Source of the DNA: Methyloceanibacter caenitepidi
Lineage (GTDB): Bacteria > Pseudomonadota > Alphaproteobacteria > Rhizobiales > Methyloligellaceae
NCBI RefSeq assembly: GCF_000828475.1
Contig: NZ_AP014648.1
Location: 2,305,400 to 2,369,399, forward strand
Length of the DNA: 64,000 bases
Direction: 5' to 3'
Numbering within the stretch: position 1 is the stretch's first letter; each line of letters opens with the position of its first letter. The position numbers and the translations under genes were made by a program. Below, piece after piece: positions 8,944-17,826 of the stretch. Under the pieces are notes generated by a model that saw nothing but the letters and a program-made list of their open reading frames with translations, searched no databases and was not told where the DNA came from.

Positions 8944-10233
8944 ATGACCGGATCGCCGGACACGAAGCGCGGCATGGACACACCAACGGAACGGAACGAG
9001 CAAAACGCGCCAGATCACGGCGCCGAAACCCATCACGCTCCCGGGAAGAGCGCCCCGGAAGCGGTTGTGCGCATCGCGAGCCGGATCGCCGACGTACCGG
9101 CGGACCAGTGGGACGCGTGCGCGATTGGCGATAGCGTCTTAACAGCGCCCCCCAACCCTTTCGTCACCCATGCTTTTCTGAAAGCGCTCGAGGAGAGTGG
9201 TTCGGCCACACGAGAGACCGGCTGGCTGCCCCAGCATCTGCTCTACGAGGACGGCCAGGGTCACCTGCTCGGGTGCATGCCCTGCTACCTGAAGGGCCAT
9301 AGCCAGGGCGAGTACGTCTTCGACCACGGCTGGGCCGAAGCCTATATGCGGGCGGGCGGCGATTACTATCCGAAGCTCCAGGCGGCGGTGCCGTTCTCCC
9401 CCGTACCGGGGCCGCGGCTGCTCGTCCGGAACTCCGACACCCGCATGGAACGGCAGGCCCTGCTGTTGGAAGCGGGCCGGACGCTGACGAACAGGCTCGG
9501 CGTGTCTTCGCTGCACATCACCTTCATGACGCGTGATGAGTGGCGGCTCGCCGGCGAACTCGGCTATCTGCAGCGGACCGATCAGCAGTTCCACTGGCAC
9601 AATGACGGCTACGGCAGCTTCGACGACTTCTTGAGCGCCCTCGCCTCGCGCAAGCGCAAAGCCATCAAGCGCGAACGCCGCGATGCGCTCAGTAACGATA
9701 TCGAGATCGAATGGCTCACCGGATCCGCCCTGACCGAAGCGCATTGGGACGCATTCTTCGCCTTCTACATGGACACCGGCGCGCGCAAATGGGGCCGTCC
9801 CTACCTGACCCGCAAAGCGTTCAGCCTCTTCAGCGAGACCATGGCCGACCGGCTGCTGCTCGTCATGGCCAAGCGCGGCGCGGACTATATCGCGGGCGCG
9901 CTCAACGTGATCGGCGCGGACACGCTCTATGGCCGCTATTGGGGCGCGCTCGAGACCCACGACTTCTTGCATTTCGAGGTCTGCTATTACCAGGCCATCG
10001 ACTATGCGATCGCTCACGGTCTTGCCCGCGTCGAGGCCGGCGCCCAAGGGAGCCACAAGCTGGCGCGCGGCTATGTCCCAACCGAGACATACAGCGCGCA
10101 CTACATCGCCGACCCGCGGCTCAGAGCGCCCGTCGCCGAATATCTTCAGCGCGAGCGGCTAGCCGTGGCCGAGGAGAATGCGCTGCTCGCGGCGGAGTCG
10201 CCGTATCGGAAGGAAACGCCGCAGCGCGCCTAG
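8944..10233 (+). CDS. FemAB-like / DUF482 GNAT-fold acyltransferase
   Basis: About 429 residues. It matches the family annotated as 'peptidogalycan biosynthesis protein' or GNAT N-acetyltransferase (FemAB-like). Typical elements are LPQHLLYEDGQGHLLGCMPC, YVFDHGWAEA, the basic KRKAIKRERRDA segment, TGARKWGRPYLTR and GAQGSHKLARGY near the C terminus. The true substrate of the family is not established. The start is uncertain: ATG 8944 directly follows an AGGAG, but ATG 8974 or a TTG at 8914 are possible. Its stop overlaps the dodecin stop on the other strand within the tetranucleotide CTAG. Confidence 0.8.
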   Translation: MTGSPDTKRGMDTPTERNEQNAPDHGAETHHAPGKSAPEAVVRIASRIADVPADQWDACAIGDSVLTAPPNPFVTHAFLKALEESGSATRETGWLPQHLLYEDGQGHLLGCMPCYLKGHSQGEYVFDHGWAEAYMRAGGDYYPKLQAAVPFSPVPGPRLLVRNSDTRMERQALLLEAGRTLTNRLGVSSLHITFMTRDEWRLAGELGYLQRTDQQFHWHNDGYGSFDDFLSALASRKRKAIKRERRDALSNDIEIEWLTGSALTEAHWDAFFAFYMDTGARKWGRPYLTRKAFSLFSETMADRLLLVMAKRGADYIAGALNVIGADTLYGRYWGALETHDFLHFEVCYYQAIDYAIAHGLARVEAGAQGSHKLARGYVPTETYSAHYIADPRLRAPVAEYLQRERLAVAEENALLAAESPYRKETPQRA

Positions 10234-10430
10234 TCCAGTACGAACGAGATCTTGCCGTTGATACGGTATTTGGTGATCTTGCCGTTCTCGACCGACGCCT
10301 CGAAATTCTTGATGTAGATCGAGCGCACGTTGCGCACGCTCTTCTCGGCCGTCTTCAGGGCGGTCTGCGCGGCGTCCTCCCAGCTCTTGTTGGATTCGGC
10401 CAGAACTTCGATCACTTTGAGCATTGTCAT
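10230..10430 (-). CDS. Dodecin family flavin-binding protein
   Basis: A small protein of 66 residues with the dodecin signature: MLKVIEVLAESNKSWEDAAQ at the start, VRNVRSIYIKNFEA in the middle and ITKYRINGKISFVLD at the end. Dodecins form hollow 12-mers that bind and buffer flavins such as FMN or lumichrome in the cytoplasm. A strong site (GGAGGG) precedes the ATG; a second ATG two codons later is possible. It converges with the upstream acyltransferase and is divergent from the HIT gene across a region carrying a perfect inverted repeat. Confidence 0.92.
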   Translation of the reverse strand: MTMLKVIEVLAESNKSWEDAAQTALKTAEKSVRNVRSIYIKNFEASVENGKITKYRINGKISFVLD

Positions 10431-10503
10431 TGGACCCTCCCGAGATATGCACTTTCAAAAAATTTTTGTGTAACAATACGTTAGCAGAGCAGACGCAGAG
10501 CGC

Positions 10504-10522
10504 TTGACTCCAATAGAGTCAA
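10504..10522. promoter_or_regulatory. Inverted repeat between dodecin and HIT genes
   Basis: Perfect 7-bp arms TTGACTC (10504-10510) and GAGTCAA (10516-10522) separated by CAATA. They lie in the 224-bp divergent spacer, 74 bp before the dodecin start and 133 bp before the HIT start. This is a plausible operator for either promoter. No matching regulator gene is adjacent. Confidence 0.4.
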
Positions 10523-10654
10523 TGAACGGCGAGCGACAAAGTTCCATCCGCAGGCAAACCAGTTCACGAGCTGGTTGACCTCGGGGGCCTAAGGAATCGA
10601 AATGATTCAGCAAATTACCTGCGGCGGACAAACGACGAGAGGAGAGACGGACTG

Positions 10655-11095
10655 ATGGCAGAAAACGATGCGGCGGCCTACGACCCGGAGAACATCTTCG
10701 CCAAGATTCTCAAGGGCGAGATCCCCTGCCACAAGCTCTACGAGGACGACGACACCCTCGCCTTCCTCGACATCATGCCGCGTACGGAAGGCCACGCCCT
10801 CGTCATCACCAAGGAGCCAGCGGCGGACCTGTTCGGGATCACGCCCGAAGGGCTCGGGAAGCTCATGGCCGTCGTGCAGACGCTCGCGCCGAAGATCAAG
10901 CAGGCGGTCGGCGCCGACGGCGTCCTGATTCAGCAGTTCAACGGCGCGGCCGCGGGCCAGACCGTTTTCCACCTCCACGTCCACATCATCCCCCGCAAGG
11001 ACGGCTTCCCCATGCGGCCCGAGGGCGCCAAGATGGCCGACCCGGAAGACCTCAACGCCACCGCCGAGAAGATCAGGGCCGAGCTCGACGGCTAG
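10655..11095 (+). CDS. HIT family protein (histidine-triad nucleotide hydrolase)
   Basis: A protein of 146 residues with the histidine triad HLHVHIIPR near residues 108-116 and the upstream IFAKILKGEIPCHKLYEDD segment of the HinT/PKCI branch. Members hydrolyse nucleoside phosphoramidates such as AMP-lysine. The gene stands alone after a 224-bp spacer, and a purine-rich site (GAGGAGAGACGG) precedes the ATG. A stable hairpin follows the stop. Confidence 0.92.
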   Translation: MAENDAAAYDPENIFAKILKGEIPCHKLYEDDDTLAFLDIMPRTEGHALVITKEPAADLFGITPEGLGKLMAVVQTLAPKIKQAVGADGVLIQQFNGAAAGQTVFHLHVHIIPRKDGFPMRPEGAKMADPEDLNATAEKIRAELDG

Positions 11096-11103
11096 TCAAA
11101 ACA

Positions 11104-11140
11104 ATCATGGCCGGGGCTCGTATGAGCGCCCGGCCATGAT
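11104..11140. terminator. Hairpin between convergent HIT and clpA genes
   Basis: Perfect 12-bp arms ATCATGGCCGGG (11104-11115) and CCCGGCCATGAT (11129-11140) enclose a 13-nt loop, between two convergent stops. There is no T-run on either side, so it may end transcripts through RNA processing or assist a bidirectional stop rather than act as a classical intrinsic terminator. Confidence 0.6.
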
Positions 11141-11182
11141 GCAATGATCTCTAATTAAGACGCGAAGCGCAGGACGAAGTCC

Positions 11183-13624
11183 TCAGTCCTCGCCGAGGGG
11201 GACTTTGGGCACCGAGCCGGAGCCGCTCGCTTTCGTGCCGCCACGGGGCTTGCGGCTGCGCTTGGGTTTCGACTTCGACGCCTTCGCCTTGACCTTGGCC
11301 TCGGCTGCCTTCTCGTCGGCGTCGCGCGGCTTGATCGGGGCGTCGGCCGAGATGTAGTCGAAGTCGAGGCTCTTCTCGCCGCCTTCCTCCTTCACGACCA
11401 CGCGCACTGTGCCGCCATCCTTCAGCGCACCGAAGAGAATCTCCTCCGCCAGCGGCTTCTTGATGTTCTCCTGGATCACGCGCGCCAGCGGCCGCGCACC
11501 GAACTTCTCGTCGTAGCCGCGATCCGCCAGCCACGCGTTGGCTTCAGGGGTCAGCTCGATCGTGATGTTCCGGTCTCCAAGCTGGGCTTCGAGCTGGAAC
11601 ACGAACTTCTCGACGACCTGCGCGATGACGGACGGCGGCAGCGCGCCGAACGGGATGATCGCATCGAGGCGGTTGCGGAACTCCGGCGAGAACAGGCGGT
11701 TGATCGCCTCCTCGTCGTCGCCCTCGCGCTTGGTGCGATTGAACCCGATCGCCGCCTTGGCCATGTCGGCTGCGCCGGCATTCGTCGTCATGATCAGGAT
11801 GACGTTCTGGAAGTCCACGTGCTTGCCGTTGTGGTCGGTCAGCTTACCGTGGTCCATCACCTGCAGAAGGATGTTGAACAGGTCCGGGTGGGCTTTCTCG
11901 ACCTCGTCGAGCAGCAGCACGCAATGGGGATGCTGATCCACACCGTCGGTCAGGAGACCGCCCTGGTCGAAGCCCACATAGCCGGGAGGCGCACCAATCA
12001 GGCGCGACACGGTGTGGCGCTCCATGTACTCGCTCATGTCGAAGCGCAGCAACTCGACGCCAAGCAGCGTGGCGAGCTGGCGTGCGACTTCGGTCTTTCC
12101 GACGCCGGTGGGGCCGGAGAACATGTAGCAGCCGATGGGCTTGCCCGGCTCGCGCAGGCCCGCACGGCTCAACTTGATGGCCGCGCCCAGGGCCTCGATG
12201 GCCTTGTCCTGCCCGAACACGACGCGCTTCAGATCCTCGTCGATCCCGCGCAGCACCTCCGCGTCGGTCTTGGAGATGGTCTTCGGCGGAATCCGGGCCA
12301 TAGTGGCGATGGTGTTCTCCACCTCCTTGACGCCGATGGTCTTCCGCCGCTGCCTCTGGGGCACGAGCATCTGCGAGGCGCCCGTCTCGTCAATCACGTC
12401 GATCGCCTTATCGGGCAGCTTCCGGTCGTGAATGTATTTCGCCGACAGCTCCACCGCGGATTTGATCGCCTGGTTCGTGTAGCGAATGCGATGGAAGTCC
12501 TCGAAGTACGGCTTGAGGCCCTTCAGGATCTCGATCGTGTCGGGCACGGACGGCTCCTTCACGTCGATCTTCTGGAAGCGGCGCACCAAGGCCCGGTCCT
12601 TCTCGAAGTGCTGACGGTATTCCTTGTAGGTGGTCGAGCCGATGCAGCGCAGCGAGCCCGATTGCAGCGCCGGCTTCAACAGGTTCGAAGCGTCCATGGC
12701 GCCGCCCGAGGTCGCGCCCGCGCCGATCACCGTGTGGATCTCATCGATGAACATGATCGCGCCCGGGAAATTCTCGATCTCCCGCATCACGGCCTTGAGG
12801 CGCTCCTCGAAGTCGCCGCGATAGCGCGTGCCCGCCAGCAACGCACCCATATCCAGCTGGAAGATGGTGGCGTCGGACAGGACTTCCGGCACGTCGGCCA
12901 TGACGATGCGCCGCGCGAGGCCCTCGGCGATGGCGGTCTTGCCAACGCCCGGGTCGCCCACGAACAGGGGGTTGTTCTTCTGCCGGCGGCACAGGACCTG
13001 GATCGTGCGCTGGACCTCGGCCTCGCGGCCGATGAGCGGATCGATCCGGCCCGTGCGGGCCTTCTGGTTCAGGTTGATGCAATAGACCTCGAGCGCATCG
13101 GCGCCGCGTTTCTTGTCCTCGCCGCCTTCCACGGTCGCTGCGTCGTCATCGATGCCGCGCACAGGCCGTGCGTCGGACATGCCGCCGCGCTTGGCGATGC
13201 CATGGCTGATGTAGTTGACCGCATCGAACCGGGTCATGTGCTGCTCTTGCAGGAAGAACGCCGCATGGCTCTCCCGCTCGGCGAAGATCGCGACCAACAC
13301 GTTGGCGCCGGTCACCTCTTCCCGGCCGCTCGACTGCACGTGAGCAACGGCGCGATGGATCACGCGCTGGAAGCCGGCGGTCGGTTGCGCATCGCCGTGA
13401 TTGTCGAGGACGAGGCCCGACAGCTCATTGTCGATATAGCCGGTCAGTTTTTCCCGCAGCAAATCGAGATCGACATCGCAGGCACGCATGACGGCGGCCG
13501 CGTCGCGGTCGTCGAGGAGCGACAGGAGCAGGTGCTCCAGCGTCGCGTATTCGTGGCTGCGCTCGTTCGCATATTGAAGCGCGCGCCGCAGGGCCTGCTC
13601 TAAACTGGTCGAAAAAGAAGCCAC
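11183..13624 (-). CDS. clpA: ATP-dependent Clp protease ATP-binding subunit ClpA
   Basis: AAA+ unfoldase that feeds proteins to ClpP in the cytoplasm. The 813 residues hold a Clp N-domain, then two ATPase modules with Walker A sites GDPGVGKT and GPTGVGKT. Further motifs are [24 protein letters not shown] and the [11 protein letters not shown] segment typical of ClpA loops. The C terminus is a charged Lys/Ser/Pro-rich tail. The GTG start at 13624 ([16 protein letters not shown]) is preferred over the open frame further upstream. It matches family N termini and has AGGAA five bases ahead, within the clpS stop region. clpS-clpA is the standard adaptor-chaperone operon. Confidence 0.94.
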   Translation of the reverse strand: MASFSTSLEQALRRALQYANERSHEYATLEHLLLSLLDDRDAAAVMRACDVDLDLLREKLTGYIDNELSGLVLDNHGDAQPTAGFQRVIHRAVAHVQSSGREEVTGANVLVAIFAERESHAAFFLQEQHMTRFDAVNYISHGIAKRGGMSDARPVRGIDDDAATVEGGEDKKRGADALEVYCINLNQKARTGRIDPLIGREAEVQRTIQVLCRRQKNNPLFVGDPGVGKTAIAEGLARRIVMADVPEVLSDATIFQLDMGALLAGTRYRGDFEERLKAVMREIENFPGAIMFIDEIHTVIGAGATSGGAMDASNLLKPALQSGSLRCIGSTTYKEYRQHFEKDRALVRRFQKIDVKEPSVPDTIEILKGLKPYFEDFHRIRYTNQAIKSAVELSAKYIHDRKLPDKAIDVIDETGASQMLVPQRQRRKTIGVKEVENTIATMARIPPKTISKTDAEVLRGIDEDLKRVVFGQDKAIEALGAAIKLSRAGLREPGKPIGCYMFSGPTGVGKTEVARQLATLLGVELLRFDMSEYMERHTVSRLIGAPPGYVGFDQGGLLTDGVDQHPHCVLLLDEVEKAHPDLFNILLQVMDHGKLTDHNGKHVDFQNVILIMTTNAGAADMAKAAIGFNRTKREGDDEEAINRLFSPEFRNRLDAIIPFGALPPSVIAQVVEKFVFQLEAQLGDRNITIELTPEANAWLADRGYDEKFGARPLARVIQENIKKPLAEEILFGALKDGGTVRVVVKEEGGEKSLDFDYISADAPIKPRDADEKAAEAKVKAKASKSKPKRSRKPRGGTKASGSGSVPKVPLGED

Positions 13625-13631
13625 GGAATTC

Positions 13632-13961
13632 CTACTCTTTCTCCATCGTGCATTGAAGCGGATGCTCGTGCTGACGGGCAAAGCTGGTGACCTGAGCTAC
13701 CTTAGTCTCGGCAACTTCGTAAGTGTAGACCCCGCAGATGCCGACGCCCTTTTGGTGGACGTGCAGCATGATACGGGTGGCTTCCTCCGGAGCTTTGTTG
13801 AAAAACCGCTCGAGGATGTACACGACGAAATCCATCGGCGTGTAATCGTCGTTGAGGAGCAATACCTTGTAGAGGCTCGGCCGTTTTGTCTTGGGCCGTA
13901 CCTTCGTAACAATCTGGGTGCCGGAGTCGTCATCCCGGCGCGGGTCGCCATTGCGCGCCAT
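13632..13961 (-). CDS. clpS: ClpS, N-end rule adaptor of ClpAP
   Basis: Adaptor of 109 residues that delivers N-degron substrates to ClpA. After a flexible charged N terminus of about 30 residues come the substrate-binding elements [17 protein letters not shown] and [16 protein letters not shown]. The stop is 7 bp before the clpA start and its TAG forms part of the clpA ribosome-binding site (TAGGAA), suggesting translational coupling. Confidence 0.95.
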   Translation of the reverse strand: MARNGDPRRDDDSGTQIVTKVRPKTKRPSLYKVLLLNDDYTPMDFVVYILERFFNKAPEEATRIMLHVHQKGVGICGVYTYEVAETKVAQVTSFARQHEHPLQCTMEKE

Positions 13962-14167
13962 CGTTAGCCTTCATTCGTCGTCCCTTATGTGGGACCGCGC
14001 CGCGCCACTTCCAAGGCGGAGCGCCTTGCCAGGTCCGAAAACCCTCTCGAACGCATTCTAGCGTGATCGGACGGACGGCAGCAATTCGGCTCTAGGTGAA
14101 AATGCTAATGTGACGCGCTTTGCTGACAGAAATGGGACACGCCGCCGCCAAAGGCGGCACGTTGGCC

Positions 14168-14198
14168 AAAAAAAAGGCCCGGGGCAGCGCCCCGAGCC
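14168..14198 (-). terminator. Intrinsic terminator of the phasin gene
   Basis: Read on the minus strand, a GC-rich 10-bp stem (14176-14185 paired with 14189-14198, one mismatch) with a 3-nt loop is followed by eight T residues. It lies 30 bp after the phasin stop. Confidence 0.88.
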
Positions 14199-14228
14199 AT
14201 CCTTGGGAGGAAGATTAGGTGCTGTCGC

Positions 14229-14561
14229 TTACGCGGCCTTCTTCGCCATGGCGGCTTCCATCGGCTTGTACGCGTCTTTAGCCAGGCCGGCATACATCTC
14301 GCCGATCTTGGTCATCTCCGCCATGTAGCCGTCATAGGCCTTCTTGGCGAACTGCGACTGGATTTCGATAGCCTGCTCAATGGACTTGGCGCCGGCAAGC
14401 TGCTCGAAAGCCTTCGTGGAATCTTCAAACGCCTTCTTGGAATAGTCGGTGAACTCGGCGGCAATGGCCTGAAAGCCTTTGTTCATCTCGCCGAACGAGC
14501 GCACATAGGCGTCAAAACCGTCTTTGCCAACTTTCTGAAACTCTTCAAAACCTTTGATCAT
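14229..14561 (-). CDS. Phasin family protein
   Basis: A protein of 110 residues starting MIKGFEEFQKVGKDGFDAYV. It is mostly amphipathic helix with AAEFTDYSKKAFEDSTKAFE and SIEQAIEIQSQFAKKAYDGY, the Phasin_2 pattern. Phasins coat polyhydroxyalkanoate granules and control their number and size. The start is set at ATG 14561, behind AGAGGG; the upstream open frame is not phasin-like. It stands alone, has its own intrinsic terminator, and its upstream region holds two TGC-rich direct repeats that could be PhaR sites. Confidence 0.9.
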   Translation of the reverse strand: MIKGFEEFQKVGKDGFDAYVRSFGEMNKGFQAIAAEFTDYSKKAFEDSTKAFEQLAGAKSIEQAIEIQSQFAKKAYDGYMAEMTKIGEMYAGLAKDAYKPMEAAMAKKAA

Positions 14562-14618
14562 CGGGCCCTCTACACAGGTTGGGATCGGAAAAATGCTGCG
14601 AACGCGAACACAAATATA

Positions 14619-14661
14619 TGCATTGCACAAAAAACGTCAACCTTGATTTTGCAGTGCACAA
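14619..14661 (-). promoter_or_regulatory. Two TGC-rich direct repeats, candidate PhaR operators
   Basis: On the minus strand TTGTGCAATGCA (14619-14630) and TTGTGCACTGCA (14650-14661) repeat with a 31-bp period, about three helical turns, 58-100 bp upstream of the phasin start. PhaR-type repressors of polyhydroxyalkanoate genes bind TGC-rich repeated motifs and commonly control phasins. The assignment is an inference from sequence and position. The rest of the 14562-14912 spacer shows no gene. Confidence 0.45.
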
Positions 14662-14912
14662 CATTACGGCGTGTCGGACCCCAAACTGCCCTTAACGCTT
14701 TGGCAATCGACGACTTCTAGCCTGTCCGCTTGTCGGCGTTGCAACGCGGATTGACGGACCGCGACCGCCTCGGAGGGATGCGCTGAAGCGCTCGAGGGCG
14801 GCGTGACAAACGGGGAAAGGCGTAAGCCAAAGTGTTCGAACAGCTCAAATTTGACTCCGAGCCGCGCGGGTCGTGGATCCGCTCGTCCTGGATCAGCAAG
14901 TCTTCGGCCTCC

Positions 14913-16262
14913 ATGCGTCAGGTGACGAAGATCAGTCTGGTGCTCCTGCTGGCGCTCGGCGTGACGCTGACGCATGTCGGCGAGGCTTTTGCCGACAAGC
15001 GCGTGAAGGCCGCCATCATCGTCGATGCGAACACGAACAACGTGCTCTATTCCCAGTCCGCCGACGTCCTGCGTTCGCCGGCCTCGCTCACGAAGATCAT
15101 GACGCTCTACGTCCTGTTCGCCTACATGCGGGCAGGCCGATTCAGCCCCGACACCCAGCTGAAGGTCTCCAAGCACGCCGCCAGCCAGTCTCCGACCAAG
15201 CTCTACCTCAAGCCCGGTTCCACCATCGCCGTGAAGGACGCCATCAAGGCCCTGGTCACCAAGTCGGCCAACGACGCCGCCGCGGTCATCGCGGAAAATG
15301 TGGGCGGCTCGGAGGAGAATTTCGCGCGCATCATGACCCAGACGGCGCGCAATCTAGGCATGAAGAACACGACCTACCGTAACGCGTCGGGACTGCCAAA
15401 CAATGAGCAGCTGACCACGGCCCGGGACCAGGCGATCCTCGCCATGCACATCATGCAGGACTACCCGGAGTACTACAGCGTCTTCGAGACCAAGTACTTC
15501 GACTACAAGGGCAGAAAGTACCGGAACCACAATCGCCTGCTCTTCACCTACAAGGGCACCACAGGCATCAAGACCGGCTATACGCGTGCCAGCGGATTCA
15601 ACCTTACGGCTGCAGTGCAGCGCGGCGACAAGCACCTGGTGGGTGTCGTCCTTGGCGGCAGCACCAGCTCGCTGCGCAATGCTGCCATGACCTCGCTGCT
15701 CGACAAGCACTGGTCGAGAGCCTCGTCGAAGAAGTCGGGTGCCACGAACTTCATTGCATCGCTGCTCGGAACGCCAAATCCGCCGCGGCCCTCGCGCAAA
15801 CCGGTTGTCTCTGTGGCGAGCGCCGCCGTCCCTGTCGCGAGCCACACGCCGCCTGCTCAGCCTGCCGTCGCTCAGCCGGCTGTCGCCCAGGCCCCAGTCG
15901 TGCAGCCCGCCGTCGCACAACCGGCACAGCAGCGTCCTATCGTGCAGGCAAGCCTTGCCCCGAGCCTTGCGCCGAACCGACTGTCGGCGCCGAGCCCCGC
16001 TTCAACGAACCGCATGGGCGACTATCACGTCCAAGTCGGGTCCTATACCTCGCCAGCCGATGCCCAGAACCGGCTCGGCATGGTGCGCCAGCGCGCGCCG
16101 CAGCTGCTTGATGGGCACCTGCCCTTCACGGCGACGTTCGAGAAAGACAACAAGGAATGGTACCGGGCCCGGTTTGCCGGCTTCTCGAAAACCGACGCGC
16201 GCAGTACCTGCGAAGCGTTGAAGCGCATGCGGCTCGATTGCATCGCCCTCGCCGCCGAGTAG
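14913..16262 (+). CDS. D-alanyl-D-alanine carboxypeptidase (S11 family) with SPOR domain
   Basis: Penicillin-binding protein 5-type enzyme that trims the terminal D-Ala of peptidoglycan stem peptides in the periplasm. From this start it has 449 residues. A signal peptide ends near EAFA, the active-site SLTK is at 58-61, SAN at 118-120 and KTG at 220-222. A Pro/Ala/Val-rich linker (about 290-360, with repeated QPAVAQP units) leads to a C-terminal SPOR domain (368-449), which would target the enzyme to denuded septal glycan. A GTG at 14832 would add 27 residues before the signal peptide; the ATG at 14913 is preferred. Monocistronic, convergent with the J-domain gene. Confidence 0.9.
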   Translation: MRQVTKISLVLLLALGVTLTHVGEAFADKRVKAAIIVDANTNNVLYSQSADVLRSPASLTKIMTLYVLFAYMRAGRFSPDTQLKVSKHAASQSPTKLYLKPGSTIAVKDAIKALVTKSANDAAAVIAENVGGSEENFARIMTQTARNLGMKNTTYRNASGLPNNEQLTTARDQAILAMHIMQDYPEYYSVFETKYFDYKGRKYRNHNRLLFTYKGTTGIKTGYTRASGFNLTAAVQRGDKHLVGVVLGGSTSSLRNAAMTSLLDKHWSRASSKKSGATNFIASLLGTPNPPRPSRKPVVSVASAAVPVASHTPPAQPAVAQPAVAQAPVVQPAVAQPAQQRPIVQASLAPSLAPNRLSAPSPASTNRMGDYHVQVGSYTSPADAQNRLGMVRQRAPQLLDGHLPFTATFEKDNKEWYRARFAGFSKTDARSTCEALKRMRLDCIALAAE

Positions 16263-16278
16263 AGGCACCCGCTCCGGC

Positions 16279-16977
16279 CTAACGGCCGATCAGCACATCC
16301 TTCGCTTCGTTGATGCGGGCCGCCAGGTAGGTGGACCCGCCCTGATCAGGGTGCAGCTTCATCATCAGCCGGCGATGCGCCTGCCGAATGTCCTGATCCG
16401 AGGCGTCTGGCGCGACCTCGAGCACGGCGCGCGCTTCCTCGACACTCATGCGCCCCCTGGAGAACCCGCCTCTTCCGGCGCCGGCACTCGCCTCTTCGGC
16501 CTGCTGGCGCCAATCCGGCACACGCCAGTCGAGATAGGCCTCCATGAGGGCCGCTTCCTTCAGACCGTCTGCCTCGAAGGTGGCGTAGAGCTCGACGGCT
16601 TCGGCCTCGCTCAAGGACGAGAGCGTGCGCCCCGCAAACCGGCCCTTCAGGCATTTGCCGTCCATGTAGCCGGTATCGTGGTCGAGCTCCATTTCCAGCC
16701 GCTCGGTCTGCACATGGGACGCTTGGCCCTTGGACTTCTCGCCCGAGCCGAACCCGCCAACGCCGCTTCCGGCGATCAGGCTCAAGGCGAACGCGGCGAG
16801 CGGAATCGCGAGCGGCAAAGCCCCGCGCAGAGCCAAGAAGCCCGCCACGGCGAACAACGCAACCGCACCGATTTTGCGGAGACCGCCCGCGAGTTGTGTC
16901 GGGTTGGCCCGGACAATCACGCGTCCGAGCAATAGGAGGGCGACGAGCAGCGCGCATCCGAGGAAGAAATAGACCAT
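16279..16977 (-). CDS. Membrane-anchored J-domain protein
   Basis: A protein of 232 residues starting MVYFFLGCALLVALLLLGRV. Two to three N-terminal hydrophobic helices (to about residue 75) anchor it. A central region follows, with EMELDHDTGYMDGKCLKGRF. The C-terminal J-like domain runs from about residue 175 (MSVEEARAVLEVAPDASD) and carries RRLMMKLHPDQGG, whose HPD motif stimulates Hsp70 ATPase. It resembles the TIM14/DnaJ-like proteins of Hyphomicrobiales that sit next to a VWA-domain gene, as here (10-bp gap). Start chosen at ATG 16977 because the hydrophobic anchor begins there. Confidence 0.85.
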   Translation of the reverse strand: MVYFFLGCALLVALLLLGRVIVRANPTQLAGGLRKIGAVALFAVAGFLALRGALPLAIPLAAFALSLIAGSGVGGFGSGEKSKGQASHVQTERLEMELDHDTGYMDGKCLKGRFAGRTLSSLSEAEAVELYATFEADGLKEAALMEAYLDWRVPDWRQQAEEASAGAGRGGFSRGRMSVEEARAVLEVAPDASDQDIRQAHRRLMMKLHPDQGGSTYLAARINEAKDVLIGR

Positions 16978-16987
16978 CCGTGCCAGC

Positions 16988-17734
16988 CTACCGCAGCTGT
17001 TCGAGTAGGACCGTCGCAGCGCCGCTCTTGGCGTTCTCGAGCGCCTTGCGGCCACCCGAGGCATAGACCGCCACTGCCGTCAGCAGCGCGCGCAGTTGGG
17101 CCGCCGAGCCGGCATCAAAGCGGCAATAGGCGCCCCGTGACAGGCGCGCGATTTCCTTGAACGCCCGCTCGGCGCGCGCATCGTGTCCCTCCTGGAATAC
17201 GAACACGGGCACACCTATGAGACCGAGCTCGCCGGCGAGCTGGCACAACTCGTCGATGCTCTCCTCCATGCAGTCGCCCACATACACCAGCGCATTGACG
17301 GTCTGGCGGCCGGCCTCTCTCTTCGCGTGCGACAAGACTTTGCGGATCTGCGTATGGCCGCCTTCGCAATGGACCTGGCGCATCAGCCGCGCGAGCGCGT
17401 CCGGATCGCGCACCCATTTGCTCGACCTGCACTCGCCAAAGCCCCGGAAATACATGAGCTGCACGTCGAGGCCGCCGACCTGCTTGACCGCATCGAACAT
17501 CTCGCTCTGAAGACCGAGGGCGAGGTCCCAAGTCGGCTGACGGCTCATGGTGGCGTCCATGGCGAAGATCAGCCGTCCCGTCCCCGAGGTTGCCGGCTGC
17601 AGGCTCTGAACCTTGCTGAGAAACGCATCGAGTTCCGCCGAGGACGAGGCGCGGCGCGCAACATCCCCCGACGCGGATTTGGAAGGGGCCGTTTGCGAAG
17701 AGGTCTTGGATGCCGGAGTCTTTGGTTCGCTCAT
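16988..17734 (-). CDS. VWA-domain-like protein paired with a J-domain gene
   Basis: A protein of 248 residues without a signal peptide. After a Ser/Ala/Lys-rich N terminus comes a von Willebrand A-like fold: LIFAMDATMSRQPTWDLA at the metal-site position (DxTxS instead of the classical DxSxS), VQLMYFRGFGECRSSKW, and VNALVYVGDCMEESIDEL. The family is conserved beside a J-domain gene in this order, but its function is unknown. It is first of a two-gene operon. Confidence 0.8.
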   Translation of the reverse strand: MSEPKTPASKTSSQTAPSKSASGDVARRASSSAELDAFLSKVQSLQPATSGTGRLIFAMDATMSRQPTWDLALGLQSEMFDAVKQVGGLDVQLMYFRGFGECRSSKWVRDPDALARLMRQVHCEGGHTQIRKVLSHAKREAGRQTVNALVYVGDCMEESIDELCQLAGELGLIGVPVFVFQEGHDARAERAFKEIARLSRGAYCRFDAGSAAQLRALLTAVAVYASGGRKALENAKSGAATVLLEQLR

Positions 17735-17826
17735 CCACCCGCTCCGCGATGCGGTTCAAATTCTGAGAAAATGCACACGCTTATAAATGGTCATTTCTGG
17801 CCGCATTCTCAATCCCGAAGCGCCGC

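Noticed and set aside
11819-13603. 594-residue open frame on the plus strand inside clpA
   Set aside because: Antisense shadow of the high-GC clpA gene; no domain, and repeated across other frames.
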